DNA from: Domibacillus sp.
GTDB taxonomy: Bacteria > Bacillota > Bacilli > Bacillales > Domibacillaceae
DNA: 5,309 nucleotides
Assembly: GCA_031177795.1 (NCBI GenBank)
Contig: JAPSKG010000162.1
Location: 1-5,309 of the forward strand
Direction of reading: 5' to 3'
The position numbers and the translations under genes are program-made. Numbering within the stretch: position 1 is the first letter of the stretch; the number at the start of each line of letters is the position of its first letter. The notes under the pieces were generated by a model that ran no database searches, was not told where the DNA came from, and was given only the letters and a program-made list of their open reading frames with translations. Shown one piece after another: positions 1 through 5,309 of the stretch.

Positions 1-171
1 ATGGAAGAGAAATTAAGAAATCTGCTTGCAGATCGAGGCTATCTATACGATGACCCGATTTACTCCCTTTTGTTTTTAACATCAACTCATCTTCCATATA
101 TTCGGTTAACCTCGCAGGGCATGTACGATGTCATGAAGAAAACGGTACTCTTTCCGACGATAATGCGTTAA
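1..171 (+). CDS. yerA: YerA, adenine deaminase-family protein, C-terminal fragment (5' end outside window)
   Basis: Frame 1 is open from the first base to a TAA at 169-171 and gives 56 residues. The ATG at base 1 is most likely an internal methionine, because the family is nearly 600 residues long and only its tail is present here. Visible features are the run DDPIYSLLFLTSTHLPYIRL (residues 17-36), followed by a TxxGxxDV element (residues 37-44) and a short end, VLFPTIMR. The 'leucine-rich strand, then LT..G..DV' pattern is the usual ending of adenine-deaminase C-terminal domains. The protein belongs to the amidohydrolase superfamily, which hydrolyses adenine to hypoxanthine and ammonia. YerA itself is only a putative member, and no catalytic residue is in the window. 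The assignment rests on this tail plus its place directly before yerB, as in B. subtilis. Confidence 0.82.
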   Translation: MEEKLRNLLADRGYLYDDPIYSLLFLTSTHLPYIRLTSQGMYDVMKKTVLFPTIMR

Positions 172-206
172 AATAGTAAAGTGAAAACTGTTTTCGGAGT
201 GTCGAT

Positions 207-1184
207 ATGAAAAAAAAATGGATGGCAATTGCAGCTGCGGCTGTTTTAATCAGCGGCTGCTCAAGTTCTGAGCCCGCTCATACAAGTGAACCAAAAAGAA
301 AAATAAGTCCTTTAACCGGCATAGAGTCAACAGCTGTAAACCAGCGGGCGGCCGCAGTCGTGATCAGTAACCACCCGGCTGCCCGTCCGCAAACAGCGCT
401 TGATAAGGCGGATATTGTCTATGAAGTTCTGGCAGAAGGCGGGATTACAAGATTCCTGGCCATTTATCAAAGTGAATATCCTGAGATAGCAGGCCCTGTT
501 CGAAGTGCGCGTGATTACTTTGTAGAACTGGCAGAAGGATATGATGCACTGTTTTTAGCTCATGGCTATAGCCCGGAAGCGCGTGAACTTCTTTTATCTG
601 GTGAGATAAACCACCTTAACGGCATTCAATATGATGGAACGGTTTTTAAAAGAGACACCTTGCGTAAAGCACCGCACAATTCGTATGTTGATTTTAATAA
701 AGTGCTGGATGCTGCTGAACAAAAAAATTATCAAATGGATACTGCACCGCCGCGGCTTTCTTTTTTGTCAAATAAGAAAAAAAAGTTATTGAATGGTGAC
801 CCGGCCTGGAAAGTGGTTATTCATCCATCGAAAAACAACGATTTTGATGCAATATATGAATATGATAAAGAACAGTATGTTCGTTCGGTTGGCGGAGAGG
901 ATATTCAAGCCGACAACATATTTATTGTGGAAGCAGATCATCGTGTGGTGGATGCAAAAGGGCGGCTGGATATTGATTTGACTTCTGGCGGTGATGCGTT
1001 TTTAATTCAAAAAGGTGTTTTAAACCTGGTGAAATGGCGCAGCCAAAATGGACGGATTGTTCCGTATACTGAAAATGGAGCGGCATTTGTGCCAGGGACT
1101 ACTTGGATTCATATTGTGCCGGTAACAAGAGGTTTGAATAAATCAGTTGATGTGGAAATAGATAGGGAAGGGAATGAAAGCTGA
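207..1184 (+). CDS. yerB: YerB, DUF3048-domain lipoprotein
   Basis: This is a 325-residue exported lipoprotein of unknown biochemical function. The N-terminus is a lipoprotein signal: KKK at 2-4, a hydrophobic stretch at 5-15 and the lipobox I15-S16-G17-C18. Cys18 would be lipidated, anchoring the protein to the outer face of the membrane, and a Ser/Pro/Glu-rich tether (19-33) follows. The first domain (about 34-175) carries family hallmarks: NHPAARPQTALDKADIVYE (55-73), GGITRFLAIY (78-87), GPVRSARDYF (96-105), FLAHGYSPEA (116-125) and RKAPHNSYVD (153-162). The second domain (about 200-310) contains YEYDKEQYVRSVGG (217-230) and the closing VPGTTWIHIVPV (295-306). The start is supported by GGAG at 196-199, 7 bases upstream. 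Length matches B. subtilis YerB, whose structure is known as I recall. The first codons form a 9-A run (210-218). It is very probably co-transcribed with yerC. No promoter is convincing in the 35 bases upstream, so transcription may begin inside or before yerA. Confidence 0.93.
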   Translation: MKKKWMAIAAAAVLISGCSSSEPAHTSEPKRKISPLTGIESTAVNQRAAAVVISNHPAARPQTALDKADIVYEVLAEGGITRFLAIYQSEYPEIAGPVRSARDYFVELAEGYDALFLAHGYSPEARELLLSGEINHLNGIQYDGTVFKRDTLRKAPHNSYVDFNKVLDAAEQKNYQMDTAPPRLSFLSNKKKKLLNGDPAWKVVIHPSKNNDFDAIYEYDKEQYVRSVGGEDIQADNIFIVEADHRVVDAKGRLDIDLTSGGDAFLIQKGVLNLVKWRSQNGRIVPYTENGAAFVPGTTWIHIVPVTRGLNKSVDVEIDREGNES

Positions 1185-1186
1185 GT

Positions 1187-1483
1187 ATGCAAATAGATAA
1201 ATTGCGTGGCAAAGAACTGGATCAGCTGTTTCAAGCAGTTCTTTCGCTTCGGGATATGGAAGAGTGCTATCGTTTTTTTGACGATTTATGCACAGTCAAT
1301 GAAATTCAGTCTCTGGCACAGCGCCTGGAAGTGGCCCGTATGCTGCAAGAAGGAAAAACCTATCATAAAATCGAAACAGAAACCGGTGCTTCTACGGCAA
1401 CCATTTCGCGGGTGAAACGCTGCTTGAATTATGGAAATGACGGCTATGCCTTTGTTTTGAACCGTGTTTACGAAAAAGAATAA
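1187..1483 (+). CDS. yerC: YerC, TrpR-like helix-turn-helix transcriptional regulator
   Basis: This 98-residue cytoplasmic protein is of the YerC/YecD branch of the Trp-repressor superfamily. It is all-helical. Residues 8-50 form the dimerisation helices (LxxLFQAVLSLRDMEECYRFF, then DLCTVNEIQSLAQRLEVARML). Residues 56-80 form the helix-turn-helix, with the GASTATISRVKRCL recognition segment at 67-80. This is the same layout as TrpR, which acts as a dimer whose DNA affinity is set by a bound amino acid. The ATG lies 2 bases after the yerB stop; a purine-rich GGGAAGG (1165-1171) inside yerB is rather far away, so translation probably depends on coupling to yerB. A terminator follows directly. 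The target and ligand cannot be read from this sequence. From memory, comparative genomics has linked Firmicutes TrpR-family proteins of this kind (called HisR) to histidine gene control; whether that applies here is inference. Confidence 0.92.
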   Translation: MQIDKLRGKELDQLFQAVLSLRDMEECYRFFDDLCTVNEIQSLAQRLEVARMLQEGKTYHKIETETGASTATISRVKRCLNYGNDGYAFVLNRVYEKE

Positions 1484-1485
1484 GG

Positions 1486-1524
1486 AAAAAAAGCGGCCTC
1501 TATTAACAGAGGCCGCTTTTTTTT
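1486..1524 (+). terminator. Rho-independent terminator of the yerB-yerC unit
   Basis: A perfect 10-bp stem, AGCGGCCTCT (1492-1501) and AGAGGCCGCT (1508-1517), encloses the 6-base loop ATTAAC and is followed by eight Ts (1517-1524). Seven As (1486-1492) before the stem can extend the pairing into the T-tract. They also give a 7-T tail on the opposite strand, so the hairpin could terminate in both directions, though no minus-strand gene is visible. It starts 3 bases after the yerC stop codon. Confidence 0.95.
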
Positions 1525-1531
1525 ATAGTCG

Positions 1532-1540
1532 TGTTATAAT
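1532..1540 (+). promoter_or_regulatory. Extended -10 promoter for pcrB
   Basis: TGTTATAAT contains a consensus TATAAT at 1535-1540 preceded by TG plus one base (1532-1534), the extended -10 form used by the main vegetative sigma factor. No good -35 hexamer lies 16-18 bases upstream; that position is occupied by the terminator stem and T-tract, which fits an extended -10 promoter. Transcription would start near 1545-1548, leaving a leader of about 30 bases that contains the strong pcrB ribosome binding site. This is the only plausible promoter between the terminator and pcrB. Confidence 0.72.
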
Positions 1541-1561
1541 AATTAGTTGTAATTGAATATT

Positions 1562-1567
1562 AGGAGG
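1562..1567 (+). promoter_or_regulatory. Strong ribosome binding site fixing the pcrB start
   Basis: AGGAGG, a full match to the Shine-Dalgarno core, lies 8 bases before ATG 1576. It makes that ATG the start of pcrB and gives this gene the strongest translation signal of the window. Confidence 0.9.
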
Positions 1568-1575
1568 CTTAACGC

Positions 1576-2268
1576 ATGTATGATGTTCGAGATTGGCGGC
1601 ATGTGTTTAAATTAGATCCAAATAAGGATATAGATGATGACTTGTTAGAGCGTGTATGTGAATCGGGAACAGACGCCATTGTTGTCGGAGGGTCTGATGG
1701 CGTGACGATTGATAATGTGCTGGACTTAATGGTTCGGGTAAGGCGTTTTCCGCTGCCATGTGTGCTTGAAGTGTCAACGGTAGAAACAGTGACGCCTGGA
1801 TTTGACTTATACTTTATTCCCACTGTGTTGAACAGTACAAATTCAAAGTGGATTACAGGACTTCATTTTGAAGCGATGAGGGAATATGGAGAGCTGATGA
1901 ACCCGGATGAATTGGTGGTAGAAGGCTACTGCATTGCAAATACAGAGTGTAAAGCGGCTCAATTAACCGGTGTATCGCAAAAAATGGATAAAGAAGATGT
2001 AGCTGCTTATGCACGGCTGGCTGGACATTTATTAAAACTGCCGGTTTTTTATTTGGAATACAGCGGCGTATATGGCGACCCAAAAGTTGTTCAAAAAGCT
2101 GCAGATATTTTATCTGAGACAAAAACAACTTTTGTTTACGGCGGGGGCATCCAAACGGCTGAGCAAGCAAAGGAAATGGGAAAATATGCGGATGTTATAG
2201 TCGTTGGCAATGCGGTTTATGATTTTCCGGAGGAAGCATTAAAAACCGTAGCAGCAGTGAAAAAATGA
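1576..2268 (+). CDS. pcrB: PcrB, heptaprenylglyceryl phosphate synthase
   Basis: This TIM-barrel prenyltransferase of 230 residues (about 228 in B. subtilis) joins heptaprenyl diphosphate to sn-glycerol-1-phosphate to form an archaeal-type ether lipid precursor. It belongs to the geranylgeranylglyceryl phosphate synthase (GGGPS) family. Visible elements run in barrel order: HVFKLDPNKD (9-18) with K12 and D14 at the metal/diphosphate end; DAIVVGGSDGVT (33-44); CVLEVS (62-67); GFDLYFIPTVLNS (75-87); VEGYCIAN (115-122); and the glycerol-phosphate-binding segments YLEYSG (159-164), YGGGI (188-192) and VVGNAVY (209-215). Residue 100 is alanine; as I recall, this position is a bulky Trp 'ruler' in archaeal relatives and Ala in the bacterial enzyme, allowing the C35 chain. 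The gene has its own promoter after the yerC terminator. It is followed at 40 bases by pcrA, to which it has no known functional link; the shared name reflects position only. Confidence 0.96.
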   Translation: MYDVRDWRHVFKLDPNKDIDDDLLERVCESGTDAIVVGGSDGVTIDNVLDLMVRVRRFPLPCVLEVSTVETVTPGFDLYFIPTVLNSTNSKWITGLHFEAMREYGELMNPDELVVEGYCIANTECKAAQLTGVSQKMDKEDVAAYARLAGHLLKLPVFYLEYSGVYGDPKVVQKAADILSETKTTFVYGGGIQTAEQAKEMGKYADVIVVGNAVYDFPEEALKTVAAVKK

Positions 2269-2270
2269 AG

Positions 2271-2276
2271 TATAAT
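2271..2276 (+). promoter_or_regulatory. -10 element of an internal pcrA promoter
   Basis: A perfect TATAAT begins 2 bases after the pcrB stop codon. The predicted start point is near 2283, inside the SOS box, leaving a leader of roughly 26 bases before pcrA. The -35 region is weak: GTAGCA at 2248-2253, with a 17-base spacer, matches TTGACA at only three positions, and there is no TG extension. The call leans on the adjoining LexA operator. Confidence 0.6.
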
Positions 2277-2278
2277 AA

Positions 2279-2292
2279 AGAACAAATGTTCC
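2279..2292 (+). promoter_or_regulatory. SOS box (LexA operator) in front of pcrA
   Basis: The core GAACAAATGTTC (2280-2291) has both half-sites, GAAC and GTTC, intact with the correct 4-base spacing. It fits the Bacillus consensus CGAAC-RNRY-GTTYG at every position except the outermost base on each side (A instead of C, C instead of G). It lies 3 bases after the TATAAT and covers the predicted transcription start, so bound LexA would block initiation. From memory, pcrA belongs to the LexA regulon of B. subtilis, which supports the reading. It should repress pcrA-ligA until DNA damage triggers RecA-stimulated LexA cleavage. Confidence 0.87.
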
Positions 2293-2296
2293 GAAT

Positions 2297-2304
2297 GGTG
2301 GTGG
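2297..2304 (+). promoter_or_regulatory. Weak ribosome binding site of pcrA
   Basis: GGTGGTGG precedes ATG 2309 by 4 bases, and its first GGTGG by 7. It departs from AGGAGG and suggests modest translation. No other in-frame ATG, GTG or TTG lies nearby upstream, so it supports the chosen pcrA start. Confidence 0.6.
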
Positions 2305-2308
2305 CAGT

Positions 2309-4501
2309 ATGCAGTTTTTAACTGATCGATTATTAAATGGCTTAAACGCAGAACAGCAGGAAGCTGTAAAAGCAACAGAAGGCCCGCTGTTAATCATGGC
2401 TGGCGCAGGCTCTGGAAAAACACGTGTTTTGACACATCGGATTGCCTATTTAATTGTGGAAAAAGAAGTAAATCCTTACAACATTTTAGCTCTTACGTTT
2501 ACTAATAAAGCAGCTCGGGAAATGAAAGACCGGATTGGCGCACTGCTTGGCGGCGCAGCAGAAGACATCTGGATGTCAACCTTTCATTCTATGTGTGTAC
2601 GGATTTTGCGGCGCGACATTGACCGGATTGGTTACAGCCGAAATTTTACTATTTTAGACACAGGAGATCAGCTTTCTGTTTTAAAAAGCATTTTAAAGGA
2701 TTTAAATATTGATCCGAAAAAGTTTGATCCACGGGCTTTGCTGGGGGCCATTAGCTCTTCAAAAAATATTCTTGTTGACGCTGAAACATTTGCGCGCCAG
2801 CAAGGAGGCTATATGGATAAAGTAACAGCTGACGTTTATACAGAATATCAAAAGCGGCTTAAAAAAAATAACGCGCTTGATTTTGATGATTTAATTATGT
2901 TGACCATCCGTTTGTTTGAACGTGTACCGGAAGTTCTTGAGTTTTATCAGCGGAAATTTCAGTATATCCATGTAGATGAGTACCAGGACACAAATAAATC
3001 ACAATATACGCTTGTAAAACAGCTTGCAAGCCGTTTTCAAAACATTTGTGTAGTAGGGGACAGCGACCAGTCTATATATCGCTGGCGGGGAGCGGACATT
3101 GCCAATATTTTATCATTTGAAAAAGATTATCCCCATGCAAAAGCAATTTTTCTAGAACAAAACTACCGTTCCACAAAGCGTATTTTACAAGCGGCAAATG
3201 AAGTCATTGAAAACAACTCAAACCGGAAACCGAAAAAGCTGTGGACAGAAAATTCGGATGGGAAAAAAATTGCTTATTTCCGAGCGGACAGTGAACGGAC
3301 CGAAGCGGAATTTGTTGCCGGGAAAATAAAAGAGTTATCCGCTGGCGGAAAAAAAATGTCTGATTTTGCTGTGTTATACAGAACAAATGCCCAGTCTCGT
3401 TTAATCGAGGAAACACTAATGAAATCTAATATTGATTACACAATTGTTGGAGGCATTAAGTTCTATGACCGGAAAGAAATCAAGGATTTGCTTGCTTATC
3501 TTCGCCTTATTGCCAACCCCGATGATGATATTAGCCTTTCCCGGATTATTAATGTGCCAAAGCGCGGCCTGGGATCAACATCTCTTGATAAAATTGCCCG
3601 CTATGCGCAGGAACATGATCTCTCCATGTTCCGGGCACTGGCTGAAGTGGACTTTATGGGGCTAAGCGGGAAAGCGGCAAATGCAGCAGCCGACTTTCGG
3701 GATTTGATCAATATTTACACTCAGCAGCAGGAGTACTTGTCTGTATCTGAACTAGTTGAAGAAATAATTGACCGCACAGGGTATGTAGATATGCTGGCGG
3801 CGGAGAAAACAATTGAATCGCAGACCCGGATTGAAAATATAGAAGAGTTTTTATCGGTAACAAAATCATTTGAAGAATCAAATGATGATAAAACATTAAT
3901 CGCTTTTTTAACAGATCTTGCCCTAGTGGCAGATATTGATCAGCTTGGAAAAGAAGAAGAACCGAAAGAATCGGTTGTTTTAATGACACTTCATTCAGCA
4001 AAAGGCCTTGAATTCCCGGTTGTTTTCTTAATAGGAATGGAAGAAGGCGTGTTTCCACATAGCCGTTCTCTTATGGATGACGAAGAAATGGAAGAAGAAA
4101 GAAGATTGGCCTATGTTGGAATTACCAGAGCGGAAAATGAATTGTATATAACCAATGCTGAAATGCGGACATTATATGGGAGAACGAATATGAATCCTGT
4201 ATCTCGTTTTATCAGTGAAATTCCGGAAGATTTACTGGAAACCGTTAATCCGGCCCAACAAGCAAGAAAGCAAATGCCGTTTGGACAAAAAACACGGCCT
4301 GCCGTTACTCGTCCGCAAACAAATTCAGCGGCTCAGTTAAACTGGAAAGTTGGCGATAAAGCAGCCCATAAAAAATGGGGGACAGGAACGGTTGTTGCCG
4401 TAAAAGGAAGCGGCGACAGTACAGAGCTTGATATTGCTTTTCCAAGCCCTACGGGTATTAAACGGCTTCTTGCACAATTTGCGCCTATTGAAAAAGCATA
4501 G
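2309..4501 (+). CDS. pcrA: PcrA, ATP-dependent 3'-5' DNA helicase (UvrD/Rep family)
   Basis: This superfamily 1A helicase of 730 residues (about 739 in B. subtilis) unwinds DNA 3' to 5' using ATP. In Gram-positives it is essential, clearing recombination intermediates and replication-transcription conflicts, aiding repair and driving rolling-circle plasmid replication. All motifs are intact: Q motif GLNAEQ (11-16); Walker A AGAGSGKT (31-38, K37); motif Ia TFTNKAAREM (63-72); TFHS (91-94); Walker B VDEYQDT (222-228, D223/E224); motif III GDSDQSIYRWRGA (250-262, Q254, W259); motif IV EQNYRS (283-288, R287); motif V TLHSAKGLEF (560-569); motif VI YVGITRAE (602-609, arginine finger R607). Domain 2B spans roughly 386-550. 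A flexible linker (about 643-676) leads to a Tudor-like C-terminal domain (about 679-728), which in this family binds RNA polymerase. The gene follows an SOS box and is probably transcribed together with ligA. Confidence 0.98.
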   Translation: MQFLTDRLLNGLNAEQQEAVKATEGPLLIMAGAGSGKTRVLTHRIAYLIVEKEVNPYNILALTFTNKAAREMKDRIGALLGGAAEDIWMSTFHSMCVRILRRDIDRIGYSRNFTILDTGDQLSVLKSILKDLNIDPKKFDPRALLGAISSSKNILVDAETFARQQGGYMDKVTADVYTEYQKRLKKNNALDFDDLIMLTIRLFERVPEVLEFYQRKFQYIHVDEYQDTNKSQYTLVKQLASRFQNICVVGDSDQSIYRWRGADIANILSFEKDYPHAKAIFLEQNYRSTKRILQAANEVIENNSNRKPKKLWTENSDGKKIAYFRADSERTEAEFVAGKIKELSAGGKKMSDFAVLYRTNAQSRLIEETLMKSNIDYTIVGGIKFYDRKEIKDLLAYLRLIANPDDDISLSRIINVPKRGLGSTSLDKIARYAQEHDLSMFRALAEVDFMGLSGKAANAAADFRDLINIYTQQQEYLSVSELVEEIIDRTGYVDMLAAEKTIESQTRIENIEEFLSVTKSFEESNDDKTLIAFLTDLALVADIDQLGKEEEPKESVVLMTLHSAKGLEFPVVFLIGMEEGVFPHSRSLMDDEEMEEERRLAYVGITRAENELYITNAEMRTLYGRTNMNPVSRFISEIPEDLLETVNPAQQARKQMPFGQKTRPAVTRPQTNSAAQLNWKVGDKAAHKKWGTGTVVAVKGSGDSTELDIAFPSPTGIKRLLAQFAPIEKA

Positions 4502-4567
4502 TCCTGCCGCTGCTTGCCCTGCGGCTAATGTACGGCGTGTAAACATAAAGAGAAGGGACGGCTTTAC

Positions 4568-5309
4568 ATGGATATAAATACAGCTGAACAACGTGTGAAA
4601 AAACTGCATGACTTGTTAAACCAATACAGCTATGAATATTATGTGCTGGATCAACCTTCAGTGCCTGATTCAGAATATGACAGGCTGTTAAAAGAGCTAA
4701 ATGAAATAGAAGAACAATTTCCACAGCTGCAAACTCCTGACTCGCCGACACAGCGTGTTGGCGGCGCCGTTCTTGATGCATTTCAGAAAGTGCGCCATGA
4801 TACACCAATGCTTAGTCTCGGTAACGCTTTTGATGAAGCCGATTTACGTGACTTTGACCGGCGGGTAAGCCAGCTTGTTGGCAGCTCGGATTATAGCTAT
4901 GTCTGTGAGTTGAAAATAGATGGTCTTGCTGTATCGTTAAAGTACGAGAATGGACTGTTTGTACAGGGAGCAACAAGAGGTGATGGAACAACAGGTGAAG
5001 ACATTACAGCTAACTTAAAAACGATTCATTCTATTCCGCTTCGGTTAAAAAAACCGCTCACGATGGAAGTGAGGGGAGAAGCATTTATGCCGAAACAATC
5101 ATTTATTGCATTAAATGCTGTCCGTGATGAAAAAGGAGAAGAGCCTTTTGCGAACCCGCGCAATGCGGCAGCTGGTTCACTTCGGCAGCTTGATCCGCGG
5201 ATTGCGGCAACAAGAAACCTGGATATTTTTTTATATGGAATTGCAAACCCGGGACCGCTTGGTGTGAAAAAGCAAAGTGAAGGACTAGATTTGCTGGATT
5301 CCCTTGGCT
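4568..5309 (+). CDS. ligA: LigA, NAD-dependent DNA ligase, N-terminal part (3' end outside window)
   Basis: The first 247 codons of a roughly 670-residue enzyme are present; the frame is open to the window end. LigA seals nicks between Okazaki fragments and in repair, using NAD to adenylate its own lysine. Domain Ia (about 1-68) shows YEYYVLDQP (22-30) and VPDSEYDRL (32-40), the NMN-binding surface unique to NAD ligases. The adenylation domain has the catalytic KIDG motif with K116 (113-119, CELKIDG), ATRGDGTTGED (135-145), EVRGEAFMP (167-175), NPRNAAAGSLRQLD (196-209) and the start of motif IIIa, LDIFLYGI (218-225). The OB-fold, zinc finger, HhH and BRCT parts lie beyond the window. AAGGGA at 4553-4558, 9 bases before the ATG, supports the start. 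The 66-base gap after pcrA has no T-tailed hairpin, so ligA should be read from the pcrB and pcrA promoters; it holds only a weak 5-bp inverted repeat. Confidence 0.97.
   Translation, partial: MDINTAEQRVKKLHDLLNQYSYEYYVLDQPSVPDSEYDRLLKELNEIEEQFPQLQTPDSPTQRVGGAVLDAFQKVRHDTPMLSLGNAFDEADLRDFDRRVSQLVGSSDYSYVCELKIDGLAVSLKYENGLFVQGATRGDGTTGEDITANLKTIHSIPLRLKKPLTMEVRGEAFMPKQSFIALNAVRDEKGEEPFANPRNAAAGSLRQLDPRIAATRNLDIFLYGIANPGPLGVKKQSEGLDLLDSLG

Noticed and set aside
169..174. TAAAAT as a possible -10 for yerB
   Set aside because: No recognisable -35 or TG extension accompanies it, and A/T-rich hexamers of this quality are frequent in this sequence.
870..882. GAAC-AGTAT-GTTC inside yerB, resembling a second SOS box
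   Set aside because: The half-sites are separated by 5 bases rather than the 4 required for LexA, and the site lies deep in coding sequence with no promoter nearby.
1853..2170. Minus-strand open frame of 105 codons opposite pcrB
   Set aside because: It lies entirely opposite a well-conserved gene, and its Cys/Leu/Pro-rich product matches no family I know.
3610..3632. Perfect 8-bp inverted repeat GGAACATG / CATGTTCC with a 7-base loop inside pcrA
   Set aside because: No T-tract follows, it is within conserved coding sequence, and about one such repeat is expected by chance in a window of this size.
4506..4525. Inverted repeat GCCGC / GCGGC in the pcrA-ligA gap, as a possible terminator
   Set aside because: The stem is only 5 bp with a 10-base loop and no T-tract, too weak to stop transcription.
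4485..4808. Minus-strand open frame of 107 codons across the pcrA-ligA junction
   Set aside because: It overlaps the conserved start of ligA, and its product looks like an antisense translation; treated as a shadow.
1..5309. A mobile element, defence island or previously undescribed system
   Set aside because: Every stretch is accounted for by conserved housekeeping genes in a known order; there are no transposase genes, direct repeats, tRNA attachment sites or sharp changes in base composition.

Overview
The window looks like chromosomal DNA of a Bacillaceae (low-to-moderate GC Firmicutes) bacterium. It carries, all on the + strand, the gene string known from Bacillus subtilis as yerA-yerB-yerC-pcrB-pcrA-ligA. 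The proteins are close, often nearly full-length matches to what I remember of those families. Strong AGGAGG-type ribosome binding sites and a GC-rich, T-tailed terminator also fit this group. The exact genus cannot be fixed from the sequence alone.

Layout: bases 1-171 are the 3' end of yerA, an adenine-deaminase-family amidohydrolase. After 35 bases comes yerB (207-1184), a lipoprotein with two DUF3048-type domains. Two bases after its stop begins yerC (1187-1483), a small TrpR-like helix-turn-helix regulator. A perfect hairpin terminator (1486-1524) closes this unit. An extended -10 promoter starts right at the terminator's T-tract and drives pcrB (1576-2268), a heptaprenylglyceryl phosphate synthase. 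The 40-base gap between pcrB and pcrA holds a perfect TATAAT and a perfect-core SOS (LexA) box, so pcrA has its own damage-inducible promoter. pcrA (2309-4501) encodes the essential UvrD/Rep-type helicase. ligA, the NAD-dependent DNA ligase, starts at 4568 and runs off the window end after 247 codons.

How it works together: three functional blocks sit side by side. yerB-yerC is a surface lipoprotein plus DNA-binding regulator. pcrB makes an archaeal-like ether lipid precursor. pcrA-ligA is a replication and repair pair, probably co-transcribed because no terminator separates them. The LexA box lies downstream of pcrB, so DNA damage should raise pcrA and ligA without raising pcrB.

This is a conserved housekeeping region. 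I see no mobile element, CRISPR array, RNA gene, toxin-antitoxin pair or defence system, and nothing that supports an undescribed system. The most informative non-coding signals are the SOS promoter and the abutting terminator/promoter pair.
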